Below are positions 16,526-25,417 of a stretch of DNA of 64,000 nt, one piece after another. The DNA lies in assembly GCA_045631205.1 (NCBI GenBank), contig JAZQUI010000031.1, positions 1-64,000 on the forward strand, given 5' to 3'. Origin of the DNA: HGM04593 sp045631205 (GTDB lineage Bacteria > Bacteroidota > Bacteroidia > Bacteroidales > Bacteroidaceae). The translations under genes and the position numbers were made by a program. A model generated the notes under the pieces. That model had not been told where the DNA came from, made no database searches, and saw only the letters and a list, made by a program, of their open reading frames with translations. Within the stretch, counting starts at the first letter, position 1; every line of letters begins with the position of its first letter.

Positions 16526-16645
16526 ATGGCTATGTTCGGCTCAATGTGTTGAACGAATGCTCCTATGGTGGTAATGCCCATTGCGATACCGCTAAAATAA
16601 TGGCATTTTTTCGCTTTTGTGTAGCCGCAATCTCCTTTATTTGTT

Positions 16646-16653
16646 TAAATTTG
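16646..16653 (+). promoter_or_regulatory. Probable -7 promoter box for proCBA
   Basis: TAAATTTG matches TAnnTTTG and lies 30 bases before the proC start codon. Confidence 0.5.
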
Positions 16654-16683
16654 CACCTCGTGTAATTACTGAACAACAGAAAA

Positions 16684-17481
16684 ATGAAAATAGCAATAAT
16701 AGGAGCCGGAAATATGGGTGGGGCAATAGCAAGAGGCCTTGCTCTCACCGCACAGGGTGTCGAGATTTACGTGTCGAACCCTTCGACCGGCAAGCTCGAT
16801 GCGTTGAAGAGCGAATATCCATCTATAAATACAACAACTTGTAACAGTGAAGCTGCGGCTGGTGCCGACATCGTTTTTCTTGCCGTGAAACCCTGGAAGG
16901 TGGAAGAGGTTATTGAAGAACTGAAACCTGTACTCGATTATGGCAAGCAGGTGGTGGCCTCGGTGGCGGGCGGAGTGAGCAGCGAATTGCTCGACGGTTG
17001 GCTTGCGCAAGATGGTGAGGCTTTGCCAGTGCTTTATATAGTTATTCCCAATACAGCCATAGCCACACGCGAGAGTGTTACGTTTGTAAGCGGCAAACGT
17101 GCCACAGCGGCAAGCAACGAGGCGATGCTCGCGCTCTTTTCGCCTCTTGGCGAGGTTGTGCCTGTGCCCGAAGAGCTTATACCGGCAGGAACATCGCTTG
17201 CTTCGTGCGGCATAGCATACGCGCTGCAATATATACGCGCGGCGGTAGCTGGCGGCGTTGAGCTTGGCTTTGGCGAGGGTGATGCGCAAAAGATAGTGAT
17301 GCAGACTGTTAAAGGGGCGTTGAGTGTGCTTTGTGCCAACGGAACAACTCCCGAAGTGGAAATAAACAAGGTAACAACCCCGGGAGGTCTCACATTGAAG
17401 GGGCTCTCGGCAATGGCGTCGGCAGGGTTCGACGAGAGCGTTGCAGAGGGGTTGCGTGCTTCTACAAAAAAGAATTTATAA
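16684..17481 (+). CDS. proC: Pyrroline-5-carboxylate reductase
   Basis: The 265-residue protein is the last enzyme of proline synthesis, reducing pyrroline-5-carboxylate with NAD(P)H. It opens with MKIAIIGAGNMGGAIARGL, the Rossmann motif. Near the C-terminus is the conserved TTPGGLTLKGL signature segment. It leads an operon with proB and proA, so the complete glutamate-to-proline route is encoded in one transcript. Confidence 0.95.
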   Translation: MKIAIIGAGNMGGAIARGLALTAQGVEIYVSNPSTGKLDALKSEYPSINTTTCNSEAAAGADIVFLAVKPWKVEEVIEELKPVLDYGKQVVASVAGGVSSELLDGWLAQDGEALPVLYIVIPNTAIATRESVTFVSGKRATAASNEAMLALFSPLGEVVPVPEELIPAGTSLASCGIAYALQYIRAAVAGGVELGFGEGDAQKIVMQTVKGALSVLCANGTTPEVEINKVTTPGGLTLKGLSAMASAGFDESVAEGLRASTKKNL

Positions 17482-17485
17482 AACT

Positions 17486-18574
17486 ATGCAGACAATATAC
17501 AAACGTATAGCAGTAAAGGTGGGCAGCAACGTGCTCACCCGTGCCGACGGAACACTCGATGTTACGCGTATGTCGGCCATTGTTGACGAGATTGCCGCTC
17601 TGCGCTCAATGGGTGTTGAGGTTGTGCTCATCTCTTCGGGAGCTGTGGCAAGCGGCCGTAGCGAGTTGCGCGGTCTTGCGGCGAAGAACCTCGATACAGT
17701 GGGGCAGCGTCAGCTTTTTTCAGCTGTTGGTCAGGCAAAACTCATAAATCGTTACTATGAACTCTTCCGCGAGCACAATATACCGGTGGGGCAGGTACTC
17801 ACTATGAAGGAGAGCTTTGCCACCCGTCGTCTTTACCTCAACCAGCGTAACTGCATTATGGTGATGCTCGACAACGGCGTGCTCCCCATTGTGAACGAGA
17901 ACGACACGGTGAGTGTAACCGAGCTTATGTTTACCGACAACGACGAGCTTTCGGGTATGATAGCCTCTATGGTCGATGCGCAGGCACTTGTTATCCTTAG
18001 CAACATCGACGGTGTGTATAATGGCGTTCCCGGTGCCGAGGGTGTTGAGGTTATACGCCACGTGGAACCGGGCAGAGAACTTTCCGATTATATTCAGGCT
18101 ACAAAGTCGAGTTTCGGTCGCGGAGGTATGATGACAAAGTGCAACATTGCCCGCAAGGTTGCCGAAGAGGGTATTGCGGTATATATTGCAAACGGCAAGC
18201 GCGAGGGTGTGCTCACCGCTTTGGTAACAGAGCCTGAAAATGTAGTATGCACCTGTTTCGAGCCCTCAAAGGACAGTGTGTCGCCGATTAAAAAGTGGAT
18301 AGCTCACAGCACCGGTTTCGTGAAGGGTACAATATTCCTGAACGAGAAGGCGGTGGATGCTGTATGTGGCGAAAAGGCTGTGAGCATATTGCCTGTGGGT
18401 GTTGTTAAGGTCGATGGCACTTTCGGGCGCGACGACCTTGTGCAGGTGGCATCGGCCGACGGCAAGGTGTTGGGTGTCGGACGCATAGCCTGCGACAGCG
18501 AGGAGATTAAGGAACTTATGGGCAAGCACGGTTGCAAGCCCGTGGTACATTACGATTATCTATATTTGGAATAA
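17486..18574 (+). CDS. proB: Glutamate 5-kinase
   Basis: The start was placed at MQTIYKRIAVKVGSNVL (17486), four bases after proC, giving 362 residues. An amino-acid-kinase domain with VLISSGAVASGR and GRGGMMTKCNIARKV is followed by a C-terminal PUA domain (about 270-362). That is the usual arrangement for feedback-regulated ProB. The enzyme phosphorylates glutamate in the first step of proline synthesis. Confidence 0.95.
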   Translation: MQTIYKRIAVKVGSNVLTRADGTLDVTRMSAIVDEIAALRSMGVEVVLISSGAVASGRSELRGLAAKNLDTVGQRQLFSAVGQAKLINRYYELFREHNIPVGQVLTMKESFATRRLYLNQRNCIMVMLDNGVLPIVNENDTVSVTELMFTDNDELSGMIASMVDAQALVILSNIDGVYNGVPGAEGVEVIRHVEPGRELSDYIQATKSSFGRGGMMTKCNIARKVAEEGIAVYIANGKREGVLTALVTEPENVVCTCFEPSKDSVSPIKKWIAHSTGFVKGTIFLNEKAVDAVCGEKAVSILPVGVVKVDGTFGRDDLVQVASADGKVLGVGRIACDSEEIKELMGKHGCKPVVHYDYLYLE

Positions 18575-18576
18575 GA

Positions 18577-19830
18577 ATGATTATGGAATACAATGATATA
18601 TTCAAAAGGGTGAAAACCGCTTCTACTGCGGTTTTGAAACTTGGTGCAGAGCAGGTGAATAAGATTCTGCTTGCCGTGGCCGATGCTGCAGTGGAGCGTT
18701 CTGCCGAAATTCTCGCAGCCAACGAAGAGGATTTAAAGAAAATGTCGCCCGAAGACCCTCGTTACGACCGTTTGCGTCTTACCCCCGAGCGCATTGCTGC
18801 CATTGCCGACGATATGCGTAATGTGGCTTCTTTGCCATCGCCTCTTGGTCGTGTACTTAAAGAAAATACCCTTCCCAACGGGCTTGAACTAAAGCGTGTG
18901 AGCGTTCCTTTCGGCGTGATTGGCGTTATTTATGAGGCGCGTCCCAATGTGAGTTTCGATGTCTTTGCCCTCTGCTTGAAGGCGGGTAGCGCTTGTGTGC
19001 TTAAAGGTGGCAGCGATGCCGAGGCTTCGAACAAGGCAATCGTGGAGGTTATCCGTTCGGTACTCGGCAATTATGGTGTAGACAAGCACATTGTGGAGCT
19101 TTTGCCCGTGGAGCGCGAGGCTACAAATGCTTTGCTGACAGCGCGCGGTTATGTCGATTTGATAATCCCTCGCGGCAGTAGCGGTCTTATAAATTTTGTA
19201 CGTGCCAACGCTACTATACCCGTTATTGAGACCGGTGCAGGCGTGTGCCACACATACTTCGATGTGTCGGGTAACCTTGAAAAGGGTATGGCTATTGTGA
19301 ACAATGCAAAAACCCGCCGTGTGAGTGTGTGCAACGCACTCGACTGCTTGCTTGTACACACGGCAAGGCTTGGTGAGCTTGCTGCTCTCTGTGCTCCCTT
19401 GCAGCGTAGTAATGTCAAAATTTATGCCGACGGTGCCGCTTATGGTGCTCTCGAAGGCAGTTACCCCTCGGAATTGCTCTTTCACGCGACAGACGAGAGC
19501 TATGGCACGGAATTTCTGAGCTATGCAATGTCGGTTAAAACTGTATCTTCTGTCGATGAGGCTGTGGAGCATATTGCAGCATACGGTTCGGGGCACAGCG
19601 AGTGCGTGGTAGCCGAGGACGATGCTGTTGTGGATACTTTTACCTTGCTTGTCGATGCAGCTTGTGTCTATGCAAATGCACCTACTTCGTTTACCGACGG
19701 AGCACAGTTCGGGCTTGGTGCCGAGATTGGTATAAGCACGCAGAAACTGCACGCTCGTGGCCCTATGGCTCTCGAGGAGATTGTTACTTATAAGTGGATT
19801 ATAAAGGGTAACGGGCAGGTTCGCGGGTAG
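18577..19830 (+). CDS. proA: Glutamate-5-semialdehyde dehydrogenase (gamma-glutamyl phosphate reductase)
   Basis: The start was placed at the ATG at 18577, two bases after proB; a second in-frame ATG is at 18583. The product has 417 residues. The catalytic cysteine is in TGAGVCHTYFD, and PFGVIGVIYEARPNVSFD is typical of ProA. It reduces gamma-glutamyl phosphate made by ProB. A strong hairpin at 19883-19916 follows. Confidence 0.95.
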   Translation: MIMEYNDIFKRVKTASTAVLKLGAEQVNKILLAVADAAVERSAEILAANEEDLKKMSPEDPRYDRLRLTPERIAAIADDMRNVASLPSPLGRVLKENTLPNGLELKRVSVPFGVIGVIYEARPNVSFDVFALCLKAGSACVLKGGSDAEASNKAIVEVIRSVLGNYGVDKHIVELLPVEREATNALLTARGYVDLIIPRGSSGLINFVRANATIPVIETGAGVCHTYFDVSGNLEKGMAIVNNAKTRRVSVCNALDCLLVHTARLGELAALCAPLQRSNVKIYADGAAYGALEGSYPSELLFHATDESYGTEFLSYAMSVKTVSSVDEAVEHIAAYGSGHSECVVAEDDAVVDTFTLLVDAACVYANAPTSFTDGAQFGLGAEIGISTQKLHARGPMALEEIVTYKWIIKGNGQVRG

Positions 19831-19882
19831 TTTAATTTTTTTATCATTGGAGGCTGACCCAAAAGTAATATATACAAAGTAA

Positions 19883-19916
19883 ACACCCTCGTCAGAATAT
19901 ACACTGACGAGGGTGT
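19883..19916. terminator. Terminator between proA and the convergent barrel gene
   Basis: ACACCCTCGTCAG (19883-19895) pairs exactly with CTGACGAGGGTGT (19904-19916) across an eight-base loop. It lies between two convergent genes and can serve both. Confidence 0.75.
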
Positions 19917-19962
19917 GATGTTTTAAAAAGGGGCTTTTGTGTCACCCACGTTATATTGTGAT

Positions 19963-20673
19963 TTAGAATTCATATCCTATTTTAATGTTTATTCCGTTGC
20001 AATTCTCGGTAGTTTTTGTGATAGAATAGTCATAGTTATAACCATTATAATAATAATAGAGCCATTCAGCATCAAACTTCTGAATAGTATATCCACAACT
20101 TACATTGAAATGTCCGATTTTGCATCCAATTGATGGTGATATATATAATCCTTCTACATCTATAAAAGAGTATCCGGCTTTGATATCTAAATAAGGAGCG
20201 ATTCCCTTATTTATAAAAGTGAAACGGCTGTTTAAAAAGATAGGTAGTGCAAAAACTTTAGAATCTAAATAATAATTTGCTCCAAAGCCGGCGCCAAAAT
20301 AGACATAAGGATTTATTTGAATACCGTGTGAAGTCGTGAGTTCTATTCTGTCTTCTTTAAAATCGCCTGTACCTATTGTATATCCAAAGTCTATAAATCC
20401 TTTATAACCGCTTTTATTTCCTTCTTCAAATGAGAAACTATTATTGTTTTTAAAAGCAGCTTCTTTTGTTATTTTTTCAACATCATCCATTTGGTATGCA
20501 AAGATGTTGCCGTCTTTTGTTGAGATTTTAAGTGATACTCCGGGAATTTGTTCTGTAATAACTCCACGTATAACACTACCGTTTTTCAAGTAGATTACCT
20601 CTTCTAAATTTTGTGCGGAACACACATTGATGCATCCGATAAAAAGGAGCATAAAAAACACAAACTTTTTCAT
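19963..20673 (-). CDS. Outer-membrane beta-barrel protein
   Basis: The start was set at MKKFVFFMLLFIGCINVCSA (20673), giving 236 residues with a clear signal peptide. A short N-terminal region (YLKNGSVIRGVITEQIPG, then DVEKITKE) resembles the leader module of many Bacteroidales surface proteins. The rest is alternating aromatic/polar strands (FIDFGYTIGTG, YVYFGAGFGANYYLD, FNVSCGYTI) ending IKIGYEF, with the C-terminal Phe expected for barrel assembly. The function is unknown. It is AT-rich compared with proA. Its upstream region contains the paired hairpin elements at 20732-20923. Confidence 0.75.
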   Translation of the reverse strand: MKKFVFFMLLFIGCINVCSAQNLEEVIYLKNGSVIRGVITEQIPGVSLKISTKDGNIFAYQMDDVEKITKEAAFKNNNSFSFEEGNKSGYKGFIDFGYTIGTGDFKEDRIELTTSHGIQINPYVYFGAGFGANYYLDSKVFALPIFLNSRFTFINKGIAPYLDIKAGYSFIDVEGLYISPSIGCKIGHFNVSCGYTIQKFDAEWLYYYYNGYNYDYSITKTTENCNGINIKIGYEF

Positions 20674-20731
20674 AATAATATAAAAGTTATTTGCTTTCAT
20701 AATTCCCCGATGAAGCTGTAAATAAAAGAAA

Positions 20732-20805
20732 GCGTGGGAACTATTGTTATTATTGTACCGAGGCTCTGGACTGCCTACTATCAAGTAATAAACAATAGCC
20801 CACGC
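20732..20805 (-). other. Structured element, copy 1 (minus strand)
   Basis: The outer stem is GCGTGGG (20732-20738) with CCCACGC (20799-20805), then CTATTGTT (20741-20748) with AACAATAG (20791-20798). The inner stem is AGGC (20761-20764) with GCCT (20773-20776). On the minus strand the unpaired parts read CTTGATAG (20785-20778), GTCCAG in the terminal loop (20771-20766) and GGTACA (20759-20754). The same three boxes recur in the same order in copy 2. It lies 59 bases upstream of the barrel gene, so it may be in its leader. Confidence 0.6.
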
Positions 20806-20853
20806 CAAACGGTATATAATCCACCTTGTGAGTGTATATATAACAATTGACGT

Positions 20854-20923
20854 GAGCGCCTTGCTTAATATCCTTGATAGCTTGGAATTGTCCAGATTCC
20901 GGTACAGGATAAAACAAACGCTC
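20854..20923 (+). other. Structured element, copy 2 (plus strand)
   Basis: The outer stem is GAGCG (20854-20858) with CGCTC (20919-20923), then TTG (20861-20863) with CAA (20915-20917) and ATC (20870-20872) with GAT (20908-20910). The inner stem is GGAAT (20884-20888) with ATTCC (20896-20900). The conserved boxes are CTTGATAG (20873-20880), GTCCAG (20890-20895, terminal loop) and GGTACA (20901-20906). Stems differ from copy 1 but still pair, which is the pattern of a selected structure. The remainder of 20924-21079 shows nothing else recognisable. Confidence 0.55.
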
Positions 20924-21079
20924 TTAATTAAATTATGTCTTCTCGACGCTTTGTGGCGTGCGGGATTTGTGACAAAAATATTTAAAAGTTTTTGTTAAAG
21001 CAAGTGTTGTACAAAAATAGTGTGATTGGAATTTAAGAAAGTGTCTTATACTTTTTGTAACGACAAAATATTGTTGGCA

Positions 21080-21703
21080 TTACTTGCAACAATCGCGCAA
21101 AGTAATAAGCGCCTCGGGACCCATATTGAACAGCAAGTCAATGATACTTGCGCAGGGAATGAACCCGTTGCGTGTGGCAAACACCTGGTAGTAAGGCTCG
21201 GGAGTGAAATGAGCGATGTTTCCAAGGTTCTTGGGCTCGGCTGCGTGGCGCAGGTCCTCAATATTGTTTTCCTCTGTTTTCAACGAGTTTTTTTCGGCAA
21301 TGATGGTCTCTCTTTCAAGTCCTAAAAGTTCGCATACCACAGCGTGCAGGCGTAGGTTGAAATCCATAAGGAAGCCGTCGCGTTCCCTGTAGAAACGGGC
21401 AAAATCGTCGGCATAATAGTCGAAAAAAGCACTCTTGCGGTAAGCACTTACAATGGCGTTCCAGTGAAGGTGGCGCCAGTTACCGTGCTCGCTTATGCGT
21501 ACATCGCGCATCGCTTGGTTACCATTGTGCACAATGGGTATGGTCAGTGTCTGTGTGCCGTTCTCGGTGGCAATGACGGTGCGGTTGCGGAAGGTTTGCT
21601 TCACGAACGGTGCGTCGGCATCTATTACAAGTTTGTCGGCTGCAAAGAGGCGGGCATACACGGGCACTGGGGCGAGGTATAATGAGTGCGTCAACAATTC
21701 CAT
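21080..21703 (-). CDS. WbqC family protein
   Basis: The 207-residue protein matches the WbqC-like family in length and pattern: LYLAPVPVYARLFAAD at the start, FRNRTVIATENGTQTLTIP, HWNAIVSAYRKSAFFDYYAD and a C-terminal ASIIDLLFNMGPEAL. Relatives occur in O-antigen loci and elsewhere; the biochemical function is not established. It follows lepB by 12 bases and appears to be third in a dapB-lepB-wbqC operon. Confidence 0.88.
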   Translation of the reverse strand: MELLTHSLYLAPVPVYARLFAADKLVIDADAPFVKQTFRNRTVIATENGTQTLTIPIVHNGNQAMRDVRISEHGNWRHLHWNAIVSAYRKSAFFDYYADDFARFYRERDGFLMDFNLRLHAVVCELLGLERETIIAEKNSLKTEENNIEDLRHAAEPKNLGNIAHFTPEPYYQVFATRNGFIPCASIIDLLFNMGPEALITLRDCCK

Positions 21704-21715
21704 TGGCTGGTGTGC

Positions 21716-23137
21716 TTATTTGTAGCTATCGACGAAACGGAAAAGACGGTTCCAGCGTATTTTGCCGTCGAACCAGCCACGGTCTTTGTCGAGCGAGAGC
21801 CATATAAGTATGGGTTTGCCCACAATGTGGTCCTCGGGTACGAATCCCCAGCAACGTGAGTCGGCGCTGTTGTGGCGGTTGTCGCCCATCATCCAATAGT
21901 AGTCCATTTTGAATGTGTAGCTTGTGCTCTCAACGCCGTTGATATAGATTTTTCCATCTTTCACTTTGAGGTCGTTGCCTTCGTACACGGCGATGGGGCG
22001 CTCATACACGGGCAGGTTCTCGAGTGTGAGGGCTATGCTCTCGCCACGTTTGGGTATCCACACAGGGCCGTAGTTGTCCACAGTCCAGCGGGTGTAGCCG
22101 TTGAGCGGGTATATGCCGTGTGTCTCGTCGTTAATCACAGGCTCTATTGAACTCACAAGCGAGGTGTTGCTCTGCAGTTGTTTGAGTGTGTTTTTGGTGA
22201 GGGGTATAAGGTAACGGCCGTTGTGATAGCGTTGCAGGTCGTCTTTGCTTATATCGAGCTTGCGGCGTATTCTTTCGGGCATAGCGGCTTTGAACTTCAC
22301 CCAGTAGTTGTACTGCACATTTTCGGGTGCGGCGCTCTCTTTACCGTTGATATAGATGTCTTTATCTATTATCTGCAAGGTGTCGCCGGGGAGGCCTACA
22401 CAGCGTTTTACATAATTCTCGCGACGGTCAACAGGTCGCCACGTTTTTTCGCCGAACTGTTCGGGGTGGCTGTCGATGTATTGTCTGCCTGCTGCATAAT
22501 AGAGGTCGTACACCGCACGTTGGCGCTCGGTGGTGAGGCTGTCCATTATGGGCTTGTTGGGGTAGAGGCTCTCTCCAATGTAGTAGCAGTCGCTGTAATA
22601 GTCTATCACCTGCGGGTTGGTGGTGGCTGTGTCGCCTGCGGGGTAGTTGAATACAACAATGTCGCCACGTTTTATATCTTCCCACCCGGGCACACGCTCA
22701 TAGTCCCACTGTATGCAGTCGAGGTAGCTTTTTGTGCCGGTTACGGGCATAGTATGCTGTGTGAGAGGCATACTCAAAGGGGTCTGCGGCTTGCGCGGGC
22801 CGTAATTCATTTTGCTCACAAAGAGGTAGTCGCCCACCAGGAGTGATTTTTCGAGCGACGACGAGGGTATCACATAATTCTGGAAGAAGAAAAGGTTTAC
22901 AAAATATACCGCTACAAGTGCGAATACAATTGCATCGACCCAGCTCATTACTGTGCGTACTGCGGAGTTATTGCTTTTTTTCCACCATCCCCAGGGGATG
23001 AACTTTGTGATATAATTGTCTATGATAAAGGGTATTACAATTATGCCCATCCAACTTTTTACCCACACGAGGAAGGCAATGTAGAGGGTGAGGGCCACGG
23101 TGAGGCGTATGTAATCCTTTATAGTGGGCTTTCTCAT
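21716..23137 (-). CDS. lepB: Signal peptidase I
   Basis: The 473-residue membrane-anchored serine protease removes signal peptides from exported proteins. The catalytic serine lies in VIPSSSLEKSLLVGD (Ser94 by alignment with PSGSM) and the general-base lysine in NYVKRCVGLPGDTL. The C-terminal MMGDNRHNSADSRCWGFVP box is intact. It is longer than the E. coli enzyme because of insertions in the periplasmic part, as is usual in Bacteroidales. Membrane segments lie near residues 10-40 and 66-86. Confidence 0.95.
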   Translation of the reverse strand: MRKPTIKDYIRLTVALTLYIAFLVWVKSWMGIIVIPFIIDNYITKFIPWGWWKKSNNSAVRTVMSWVDAIVFALVAVYFVNLFFFQNYVIPSSSLEKSLLVGDYLFVSKMNYGPRKPQTPLSMPLTQHTMPVTGTKSYLDCIQWDYERVPGWEDIKRGDIVVFNYPAGDTATTNPQVIDYYSDCYYIGESLYPNKPIMDSLTTERQRAVYDLYYAAGRQYIDSHPEQFGEKTWRPVDRRENYVKRCVGLPGDTLQIIDKDIYINGKESAAPENVQYNYWVKFKAAMPERIRRKLDISKDDLQRYHNGRYLIPLTKNTLKQLQSNTSLVSSIEPVINDETHGIYPLNGYTRWTVDNYGPVWIPKRGESIALTLENLPVYERPIAVYEGNDLKVKDGKIYINGVESTSYTFKMDYYWMMGDNRHNSADSRCWGFVPEDHIVGKPILIWLSLDKDRGWFDGKIRWNRLFRFVDSYK

Positions 23138-23152
23138 TGTGCTTGTTTCTTT

Positions 23153-23908
23153 TTAAAAGTCGAACAAATTGCTCATTCCCAGGAGGCCGTTGTGCTCGTT
23201 TACATACTCGGCTGCAATTACTGCGCCAAGAGCAAAGCCGCTACGGTTTTTTGCGTCGTGGGTGATGGTGATGCTATCGGCTGCAGAGTCGTATGTGATG
23301 GTGTGTATGCCGGGTACTTCGTCGCGACGTATAGCATCAATCTTGAGCTCGTTTTCGGCGGGTTGTGCACCTGCTGTGATGCTGCCGTCGGGGTTGGTGA
23401 GGTCGCCCATAACCCACGCATTCTTGCGGTCGAGGTTCTCGAGTATGCCCTCGGCAAGTGTAATGGCTGTGCCGCTGGGTGCGTCGAGTTTGTGAATGTG
23501 GTGAGTCTCCTCCATTTGAACGCTGTAATTGGGGAAACGGTTCATAATCTTTGCAAGATAGCGGTTTACTGCCGAGAATACAGCAACGCCCAAGCTGAAG
23601 TTGCTTGACCAGAAGAGTGTCTTGTCCTCTTTCTCGCAAAGTTCGCGCATTTCGTTTTCGTGCTGCTGGTACCATCCTGTGCTGCCGCTAACAACCTTTA
23701 CGCCTGCTGCCATAGCCTCTTTGCAGTTTTCGTAGGCAACGGTGGGTGCGGTGAATTCTATTGCAACATCGGCCGAGCGGAATGCTTCGCTTGCAAAATC
23801 CTCGCGGTTGTCGATGTCTATGATGGAAACGATTTCGTGTCCTCTCTCTATGGCAATTTTCTCAATGGTCTTGCCCATTTTGCCATATCCTATAAGTGCT
23901 ATTTTCAT
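23153..23908 (-). CDS. dapB: 4-hydroxy-tetrahydrodipicolinate reductase
   Basis: The 251-residue protein catalyses the second committed step of lysine/diaminopimelate synthesis, feeding peptidoglycan. The nucleotide-binding motif GYGKMGKTIEKIA is N-terminal. The catalytic/substrate motif ETHHIHKLDAPSGTAITLAE is intact. It leads the operon with lepB and wbqC, with a promoter-like TATCTTCG box on the minus strand at 23942-23949. Confidence 0.95.
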   Translation of the reverse strand: MKIALIGYGKMGKTIEKIAIERGHEIVSIIDIDNREDFASEAFRSADVAIEFTAPTVAYENCKEAMAAGVKVVSGSTGWYQQHENEMRELCEKEDKTLFWSSNFSLGVAVFSAVNRYLAKIMNRFPNYSVQMEETHHIHKLDAPSGTAITLAEGILENLDRKNAWVMGDLTNPDGSITAGAQPAENELKIDAIRRDEVPGIHTITYDSAADSITITHDAKNRSGFALGAVIAAEYVNEHNGLLGMSNLFDF

Positions 23909-23941
23909 ATATGTTTTTAATTTGCTTTTTGTTAGGCTGCG

Positions 23942-23949
23942 CGAAGATA
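23942..23949 (-). promoter_or_regulatory. Probable -7 promoter box for dapB-lepB-wbqC
   Basis: On the minus strand this reads TATCTTCG, 34 bases upstream of the dapB start. Confidence 0.5.
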
Positions 23950-23992
23950 GTGAAAAATCCGATACGTTGCATCGCTTTGCGCGCGCGAGTGT

Positions 23993-25195
23993 TTAAAAGT
24001 TCTCTTTATGTGCGTGTGCGAGGGGGTGTTTTTGCAGGAATTTCTTTGTAAGATATCTCCTCACAGGTTCATCGTATAGCTTCAAAATTGTGTAGGCAAG
24101 GAGTATGCTTGCTATTATTACCATAAGTGCAACGCCCCAGGTGGCACCCCAGGTGTAGTGGTGTTCCTCAATGAGCCACGCGTAGAAAATGTACATTATG
24201 GGGTAGTGGATAATGTAGAGAGGGTACGATATGTCGCCAAGAAATTTGTTTATGCGCCCGGCGATGTTGTCGCCGCACGTTCCGCAAGCTCCCACCCACA
24301 CGATAATCGGGAAGAGGAGCGCAATGCATAAAACTTCGTAGAGACTGTTGAAGCTTGCGGTGCTGTCGGTGGCAATGTATGGCACGGAAAAGGCAGCTGC
24401 AAGCAGGGTGGTGCATATCCAGAATGCTCCTTTTATTTTGCGGGGTTTGAAGTTGCGTGCAAGTAGCATACCCATTGTGAATGGAAAGAGTATACGCAAA
24501 AGGCCTCCCGCAAGGTTTGCAGCATCGATTGTCCAGCCAACTCCTACACAGTCGTATCCCGAAATGTTGCCCACGAAGAACCAGGCGTGGGCAATGCCAA
24601 GCAGGGCTGTGAGCACGGCAAGGGCTTTTGTCGGCAAACGGCGTATGAAAAGGGCATAAAGTATGTTGCCTATATATTCAAAGAACAGCGACCAGGCGGG
24701 GCCGTTCAAAGGGAACATTTCGCCGTTGCCTCGAACCTCGTAAGGGAGCCCGGGAAGAGCAGGTATCATAATCATAGTGAACAACATAGCGAGCATAACC
24801 ATACTTGCCGGTGTTGTTGTTCCGTCCCACTTTTCACACCCTGTAGCAACGAAGGTTACAACGCCAATCAATGCGCCAATAAGAACCATCGGGTGCAGGC
24901 GTATAAGGCGGCGTGTGAAAAAGTTGCCGAGTGACATGGTTTTCCATCGGCCGTCGTAGGCGTAACTTATCACAAATCCCGACAGAATAAAGAAAAAATC
25001 CACTGCAATGTGGCCGTGGTTCAGCGTGGTGATAATTCCTGCTCCCTCGCCGTTTGTGGCTTCGGCAAATGCAAAACCTTCGAAAATGTGGTACCACAAA
25101 ACAAAGAGTGCGGCTACTCCGCGCAGCCCGTCGAGCAGTTCGTAATGTGGCTTTGTATCGGCAAAAATTGCCGATGAAATTGTGGTTTTTTGCAT
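23993..25195 (-). CDS. Membrane acyltransferase, family 3 (OafA/YrhL-like)
   Basis: The 400-residue protein has about ten membrane segments and the acyltransferase-3 signature: LLDGLRGVAALFVLWYHIFE near the start, then HIAVDFFFILSGFVISY and TRRLIRLHPMVLIG. Such enzymes move acetyl or other acyl groups onto sugars of surface polysaccharides or onto peptidoglycan. The target is unknown. A promoter-like box (minus strand TATCTTTG) is at 25239-25246. It stands alone between dapB and divergent metG. Confidence 0.9.
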   Translation of the reverse strand: MQKTTISSAIFADTKPHYELLDGLRGVAALFVLWYHIFEGFAFAEATNGEGAGIITTLNHGHIAVDFFFILSGFVISYAYDGRWKTMSLGNFFTRRLIRLHPMVLIGALIGVVTFVATGCEKWDGTTTPASMVMLAMLFTMIMIPALPGLPYEVRGNGEMFPLNGPAWSLFFEYIGNILYALFIRRLPTKALAVLTALLGIAHAWFFVGNISGYDCVGVGWTIDAANLAGGLLRILFPFTMGMLLARNFKPRKIKGAFWICTTLLAAAFSVPYIATDSTASFNSLYEVLCIALLFPIIVWVGACGTCGDNIAGRINKFLGDISYPLYIIHYPIMYIFYAWLIEEHHYTWGATWGVALMVIIASILLAYTILKLYDEPVRRYLTKKFLQKHPLAHAHKENF

Positions 25196-25238
25196 AGTTA
25201 TCCTGTTTGGTTTCTTCTTTTTATGTTTCCTGTTTTCG

Positions 25239-25246
25239 CAAAGATA
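25239..25246 (-). promoter_or_regulatory. Probable -7 promoter box for the acyltransferase gene
   Basis: On the minus strand this reads TATCTTTG, a consensus match, 44 bases upstream of the start. Confidence 0.5.
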
Positions 25247-25348
25247 GTCTTTTGTATCTTTATTTCCAAGGGTTTGTGTAGCGCGCGCCTTGCGTCGTGT
25301 AGTTTATAATTATATATATTATATATGCGCAAATCAAAATAAAATAAC

Positions 25349-25356
25349 TATTTTTG
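25349..25356 (+). promoter_or_regulatory. Probable -7 promoter box for the metG operon
   Basis: TATTTTTG matches TAnnTTTG, 62 bases before the metG ATG. It would drive the long operon to 36176. Confidence 0.45.
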
Positions 25357-25417
25357 CAAATTGTAGAGTAGAATGCCTCAAAAGCGCAAAATAAGATAAA
25401 CAAAATATATAACCCTT

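Noticed and set aside
18889..19752. 287-codon minus-strand open frame
   Set aside because: It is antisense to proA, which has full family motifs.
20732..20923. Reading the inverted hairpin pair as a REP/BIME or as integron attC sites
   Set aside because: In REP elements the stems are conserved, while here the loops are; attC core boxes and an integrase are absent.
22178..22846. 222-codon plus-strand open frame
   Set aside because: It is antisense to lepB and has no independent support.
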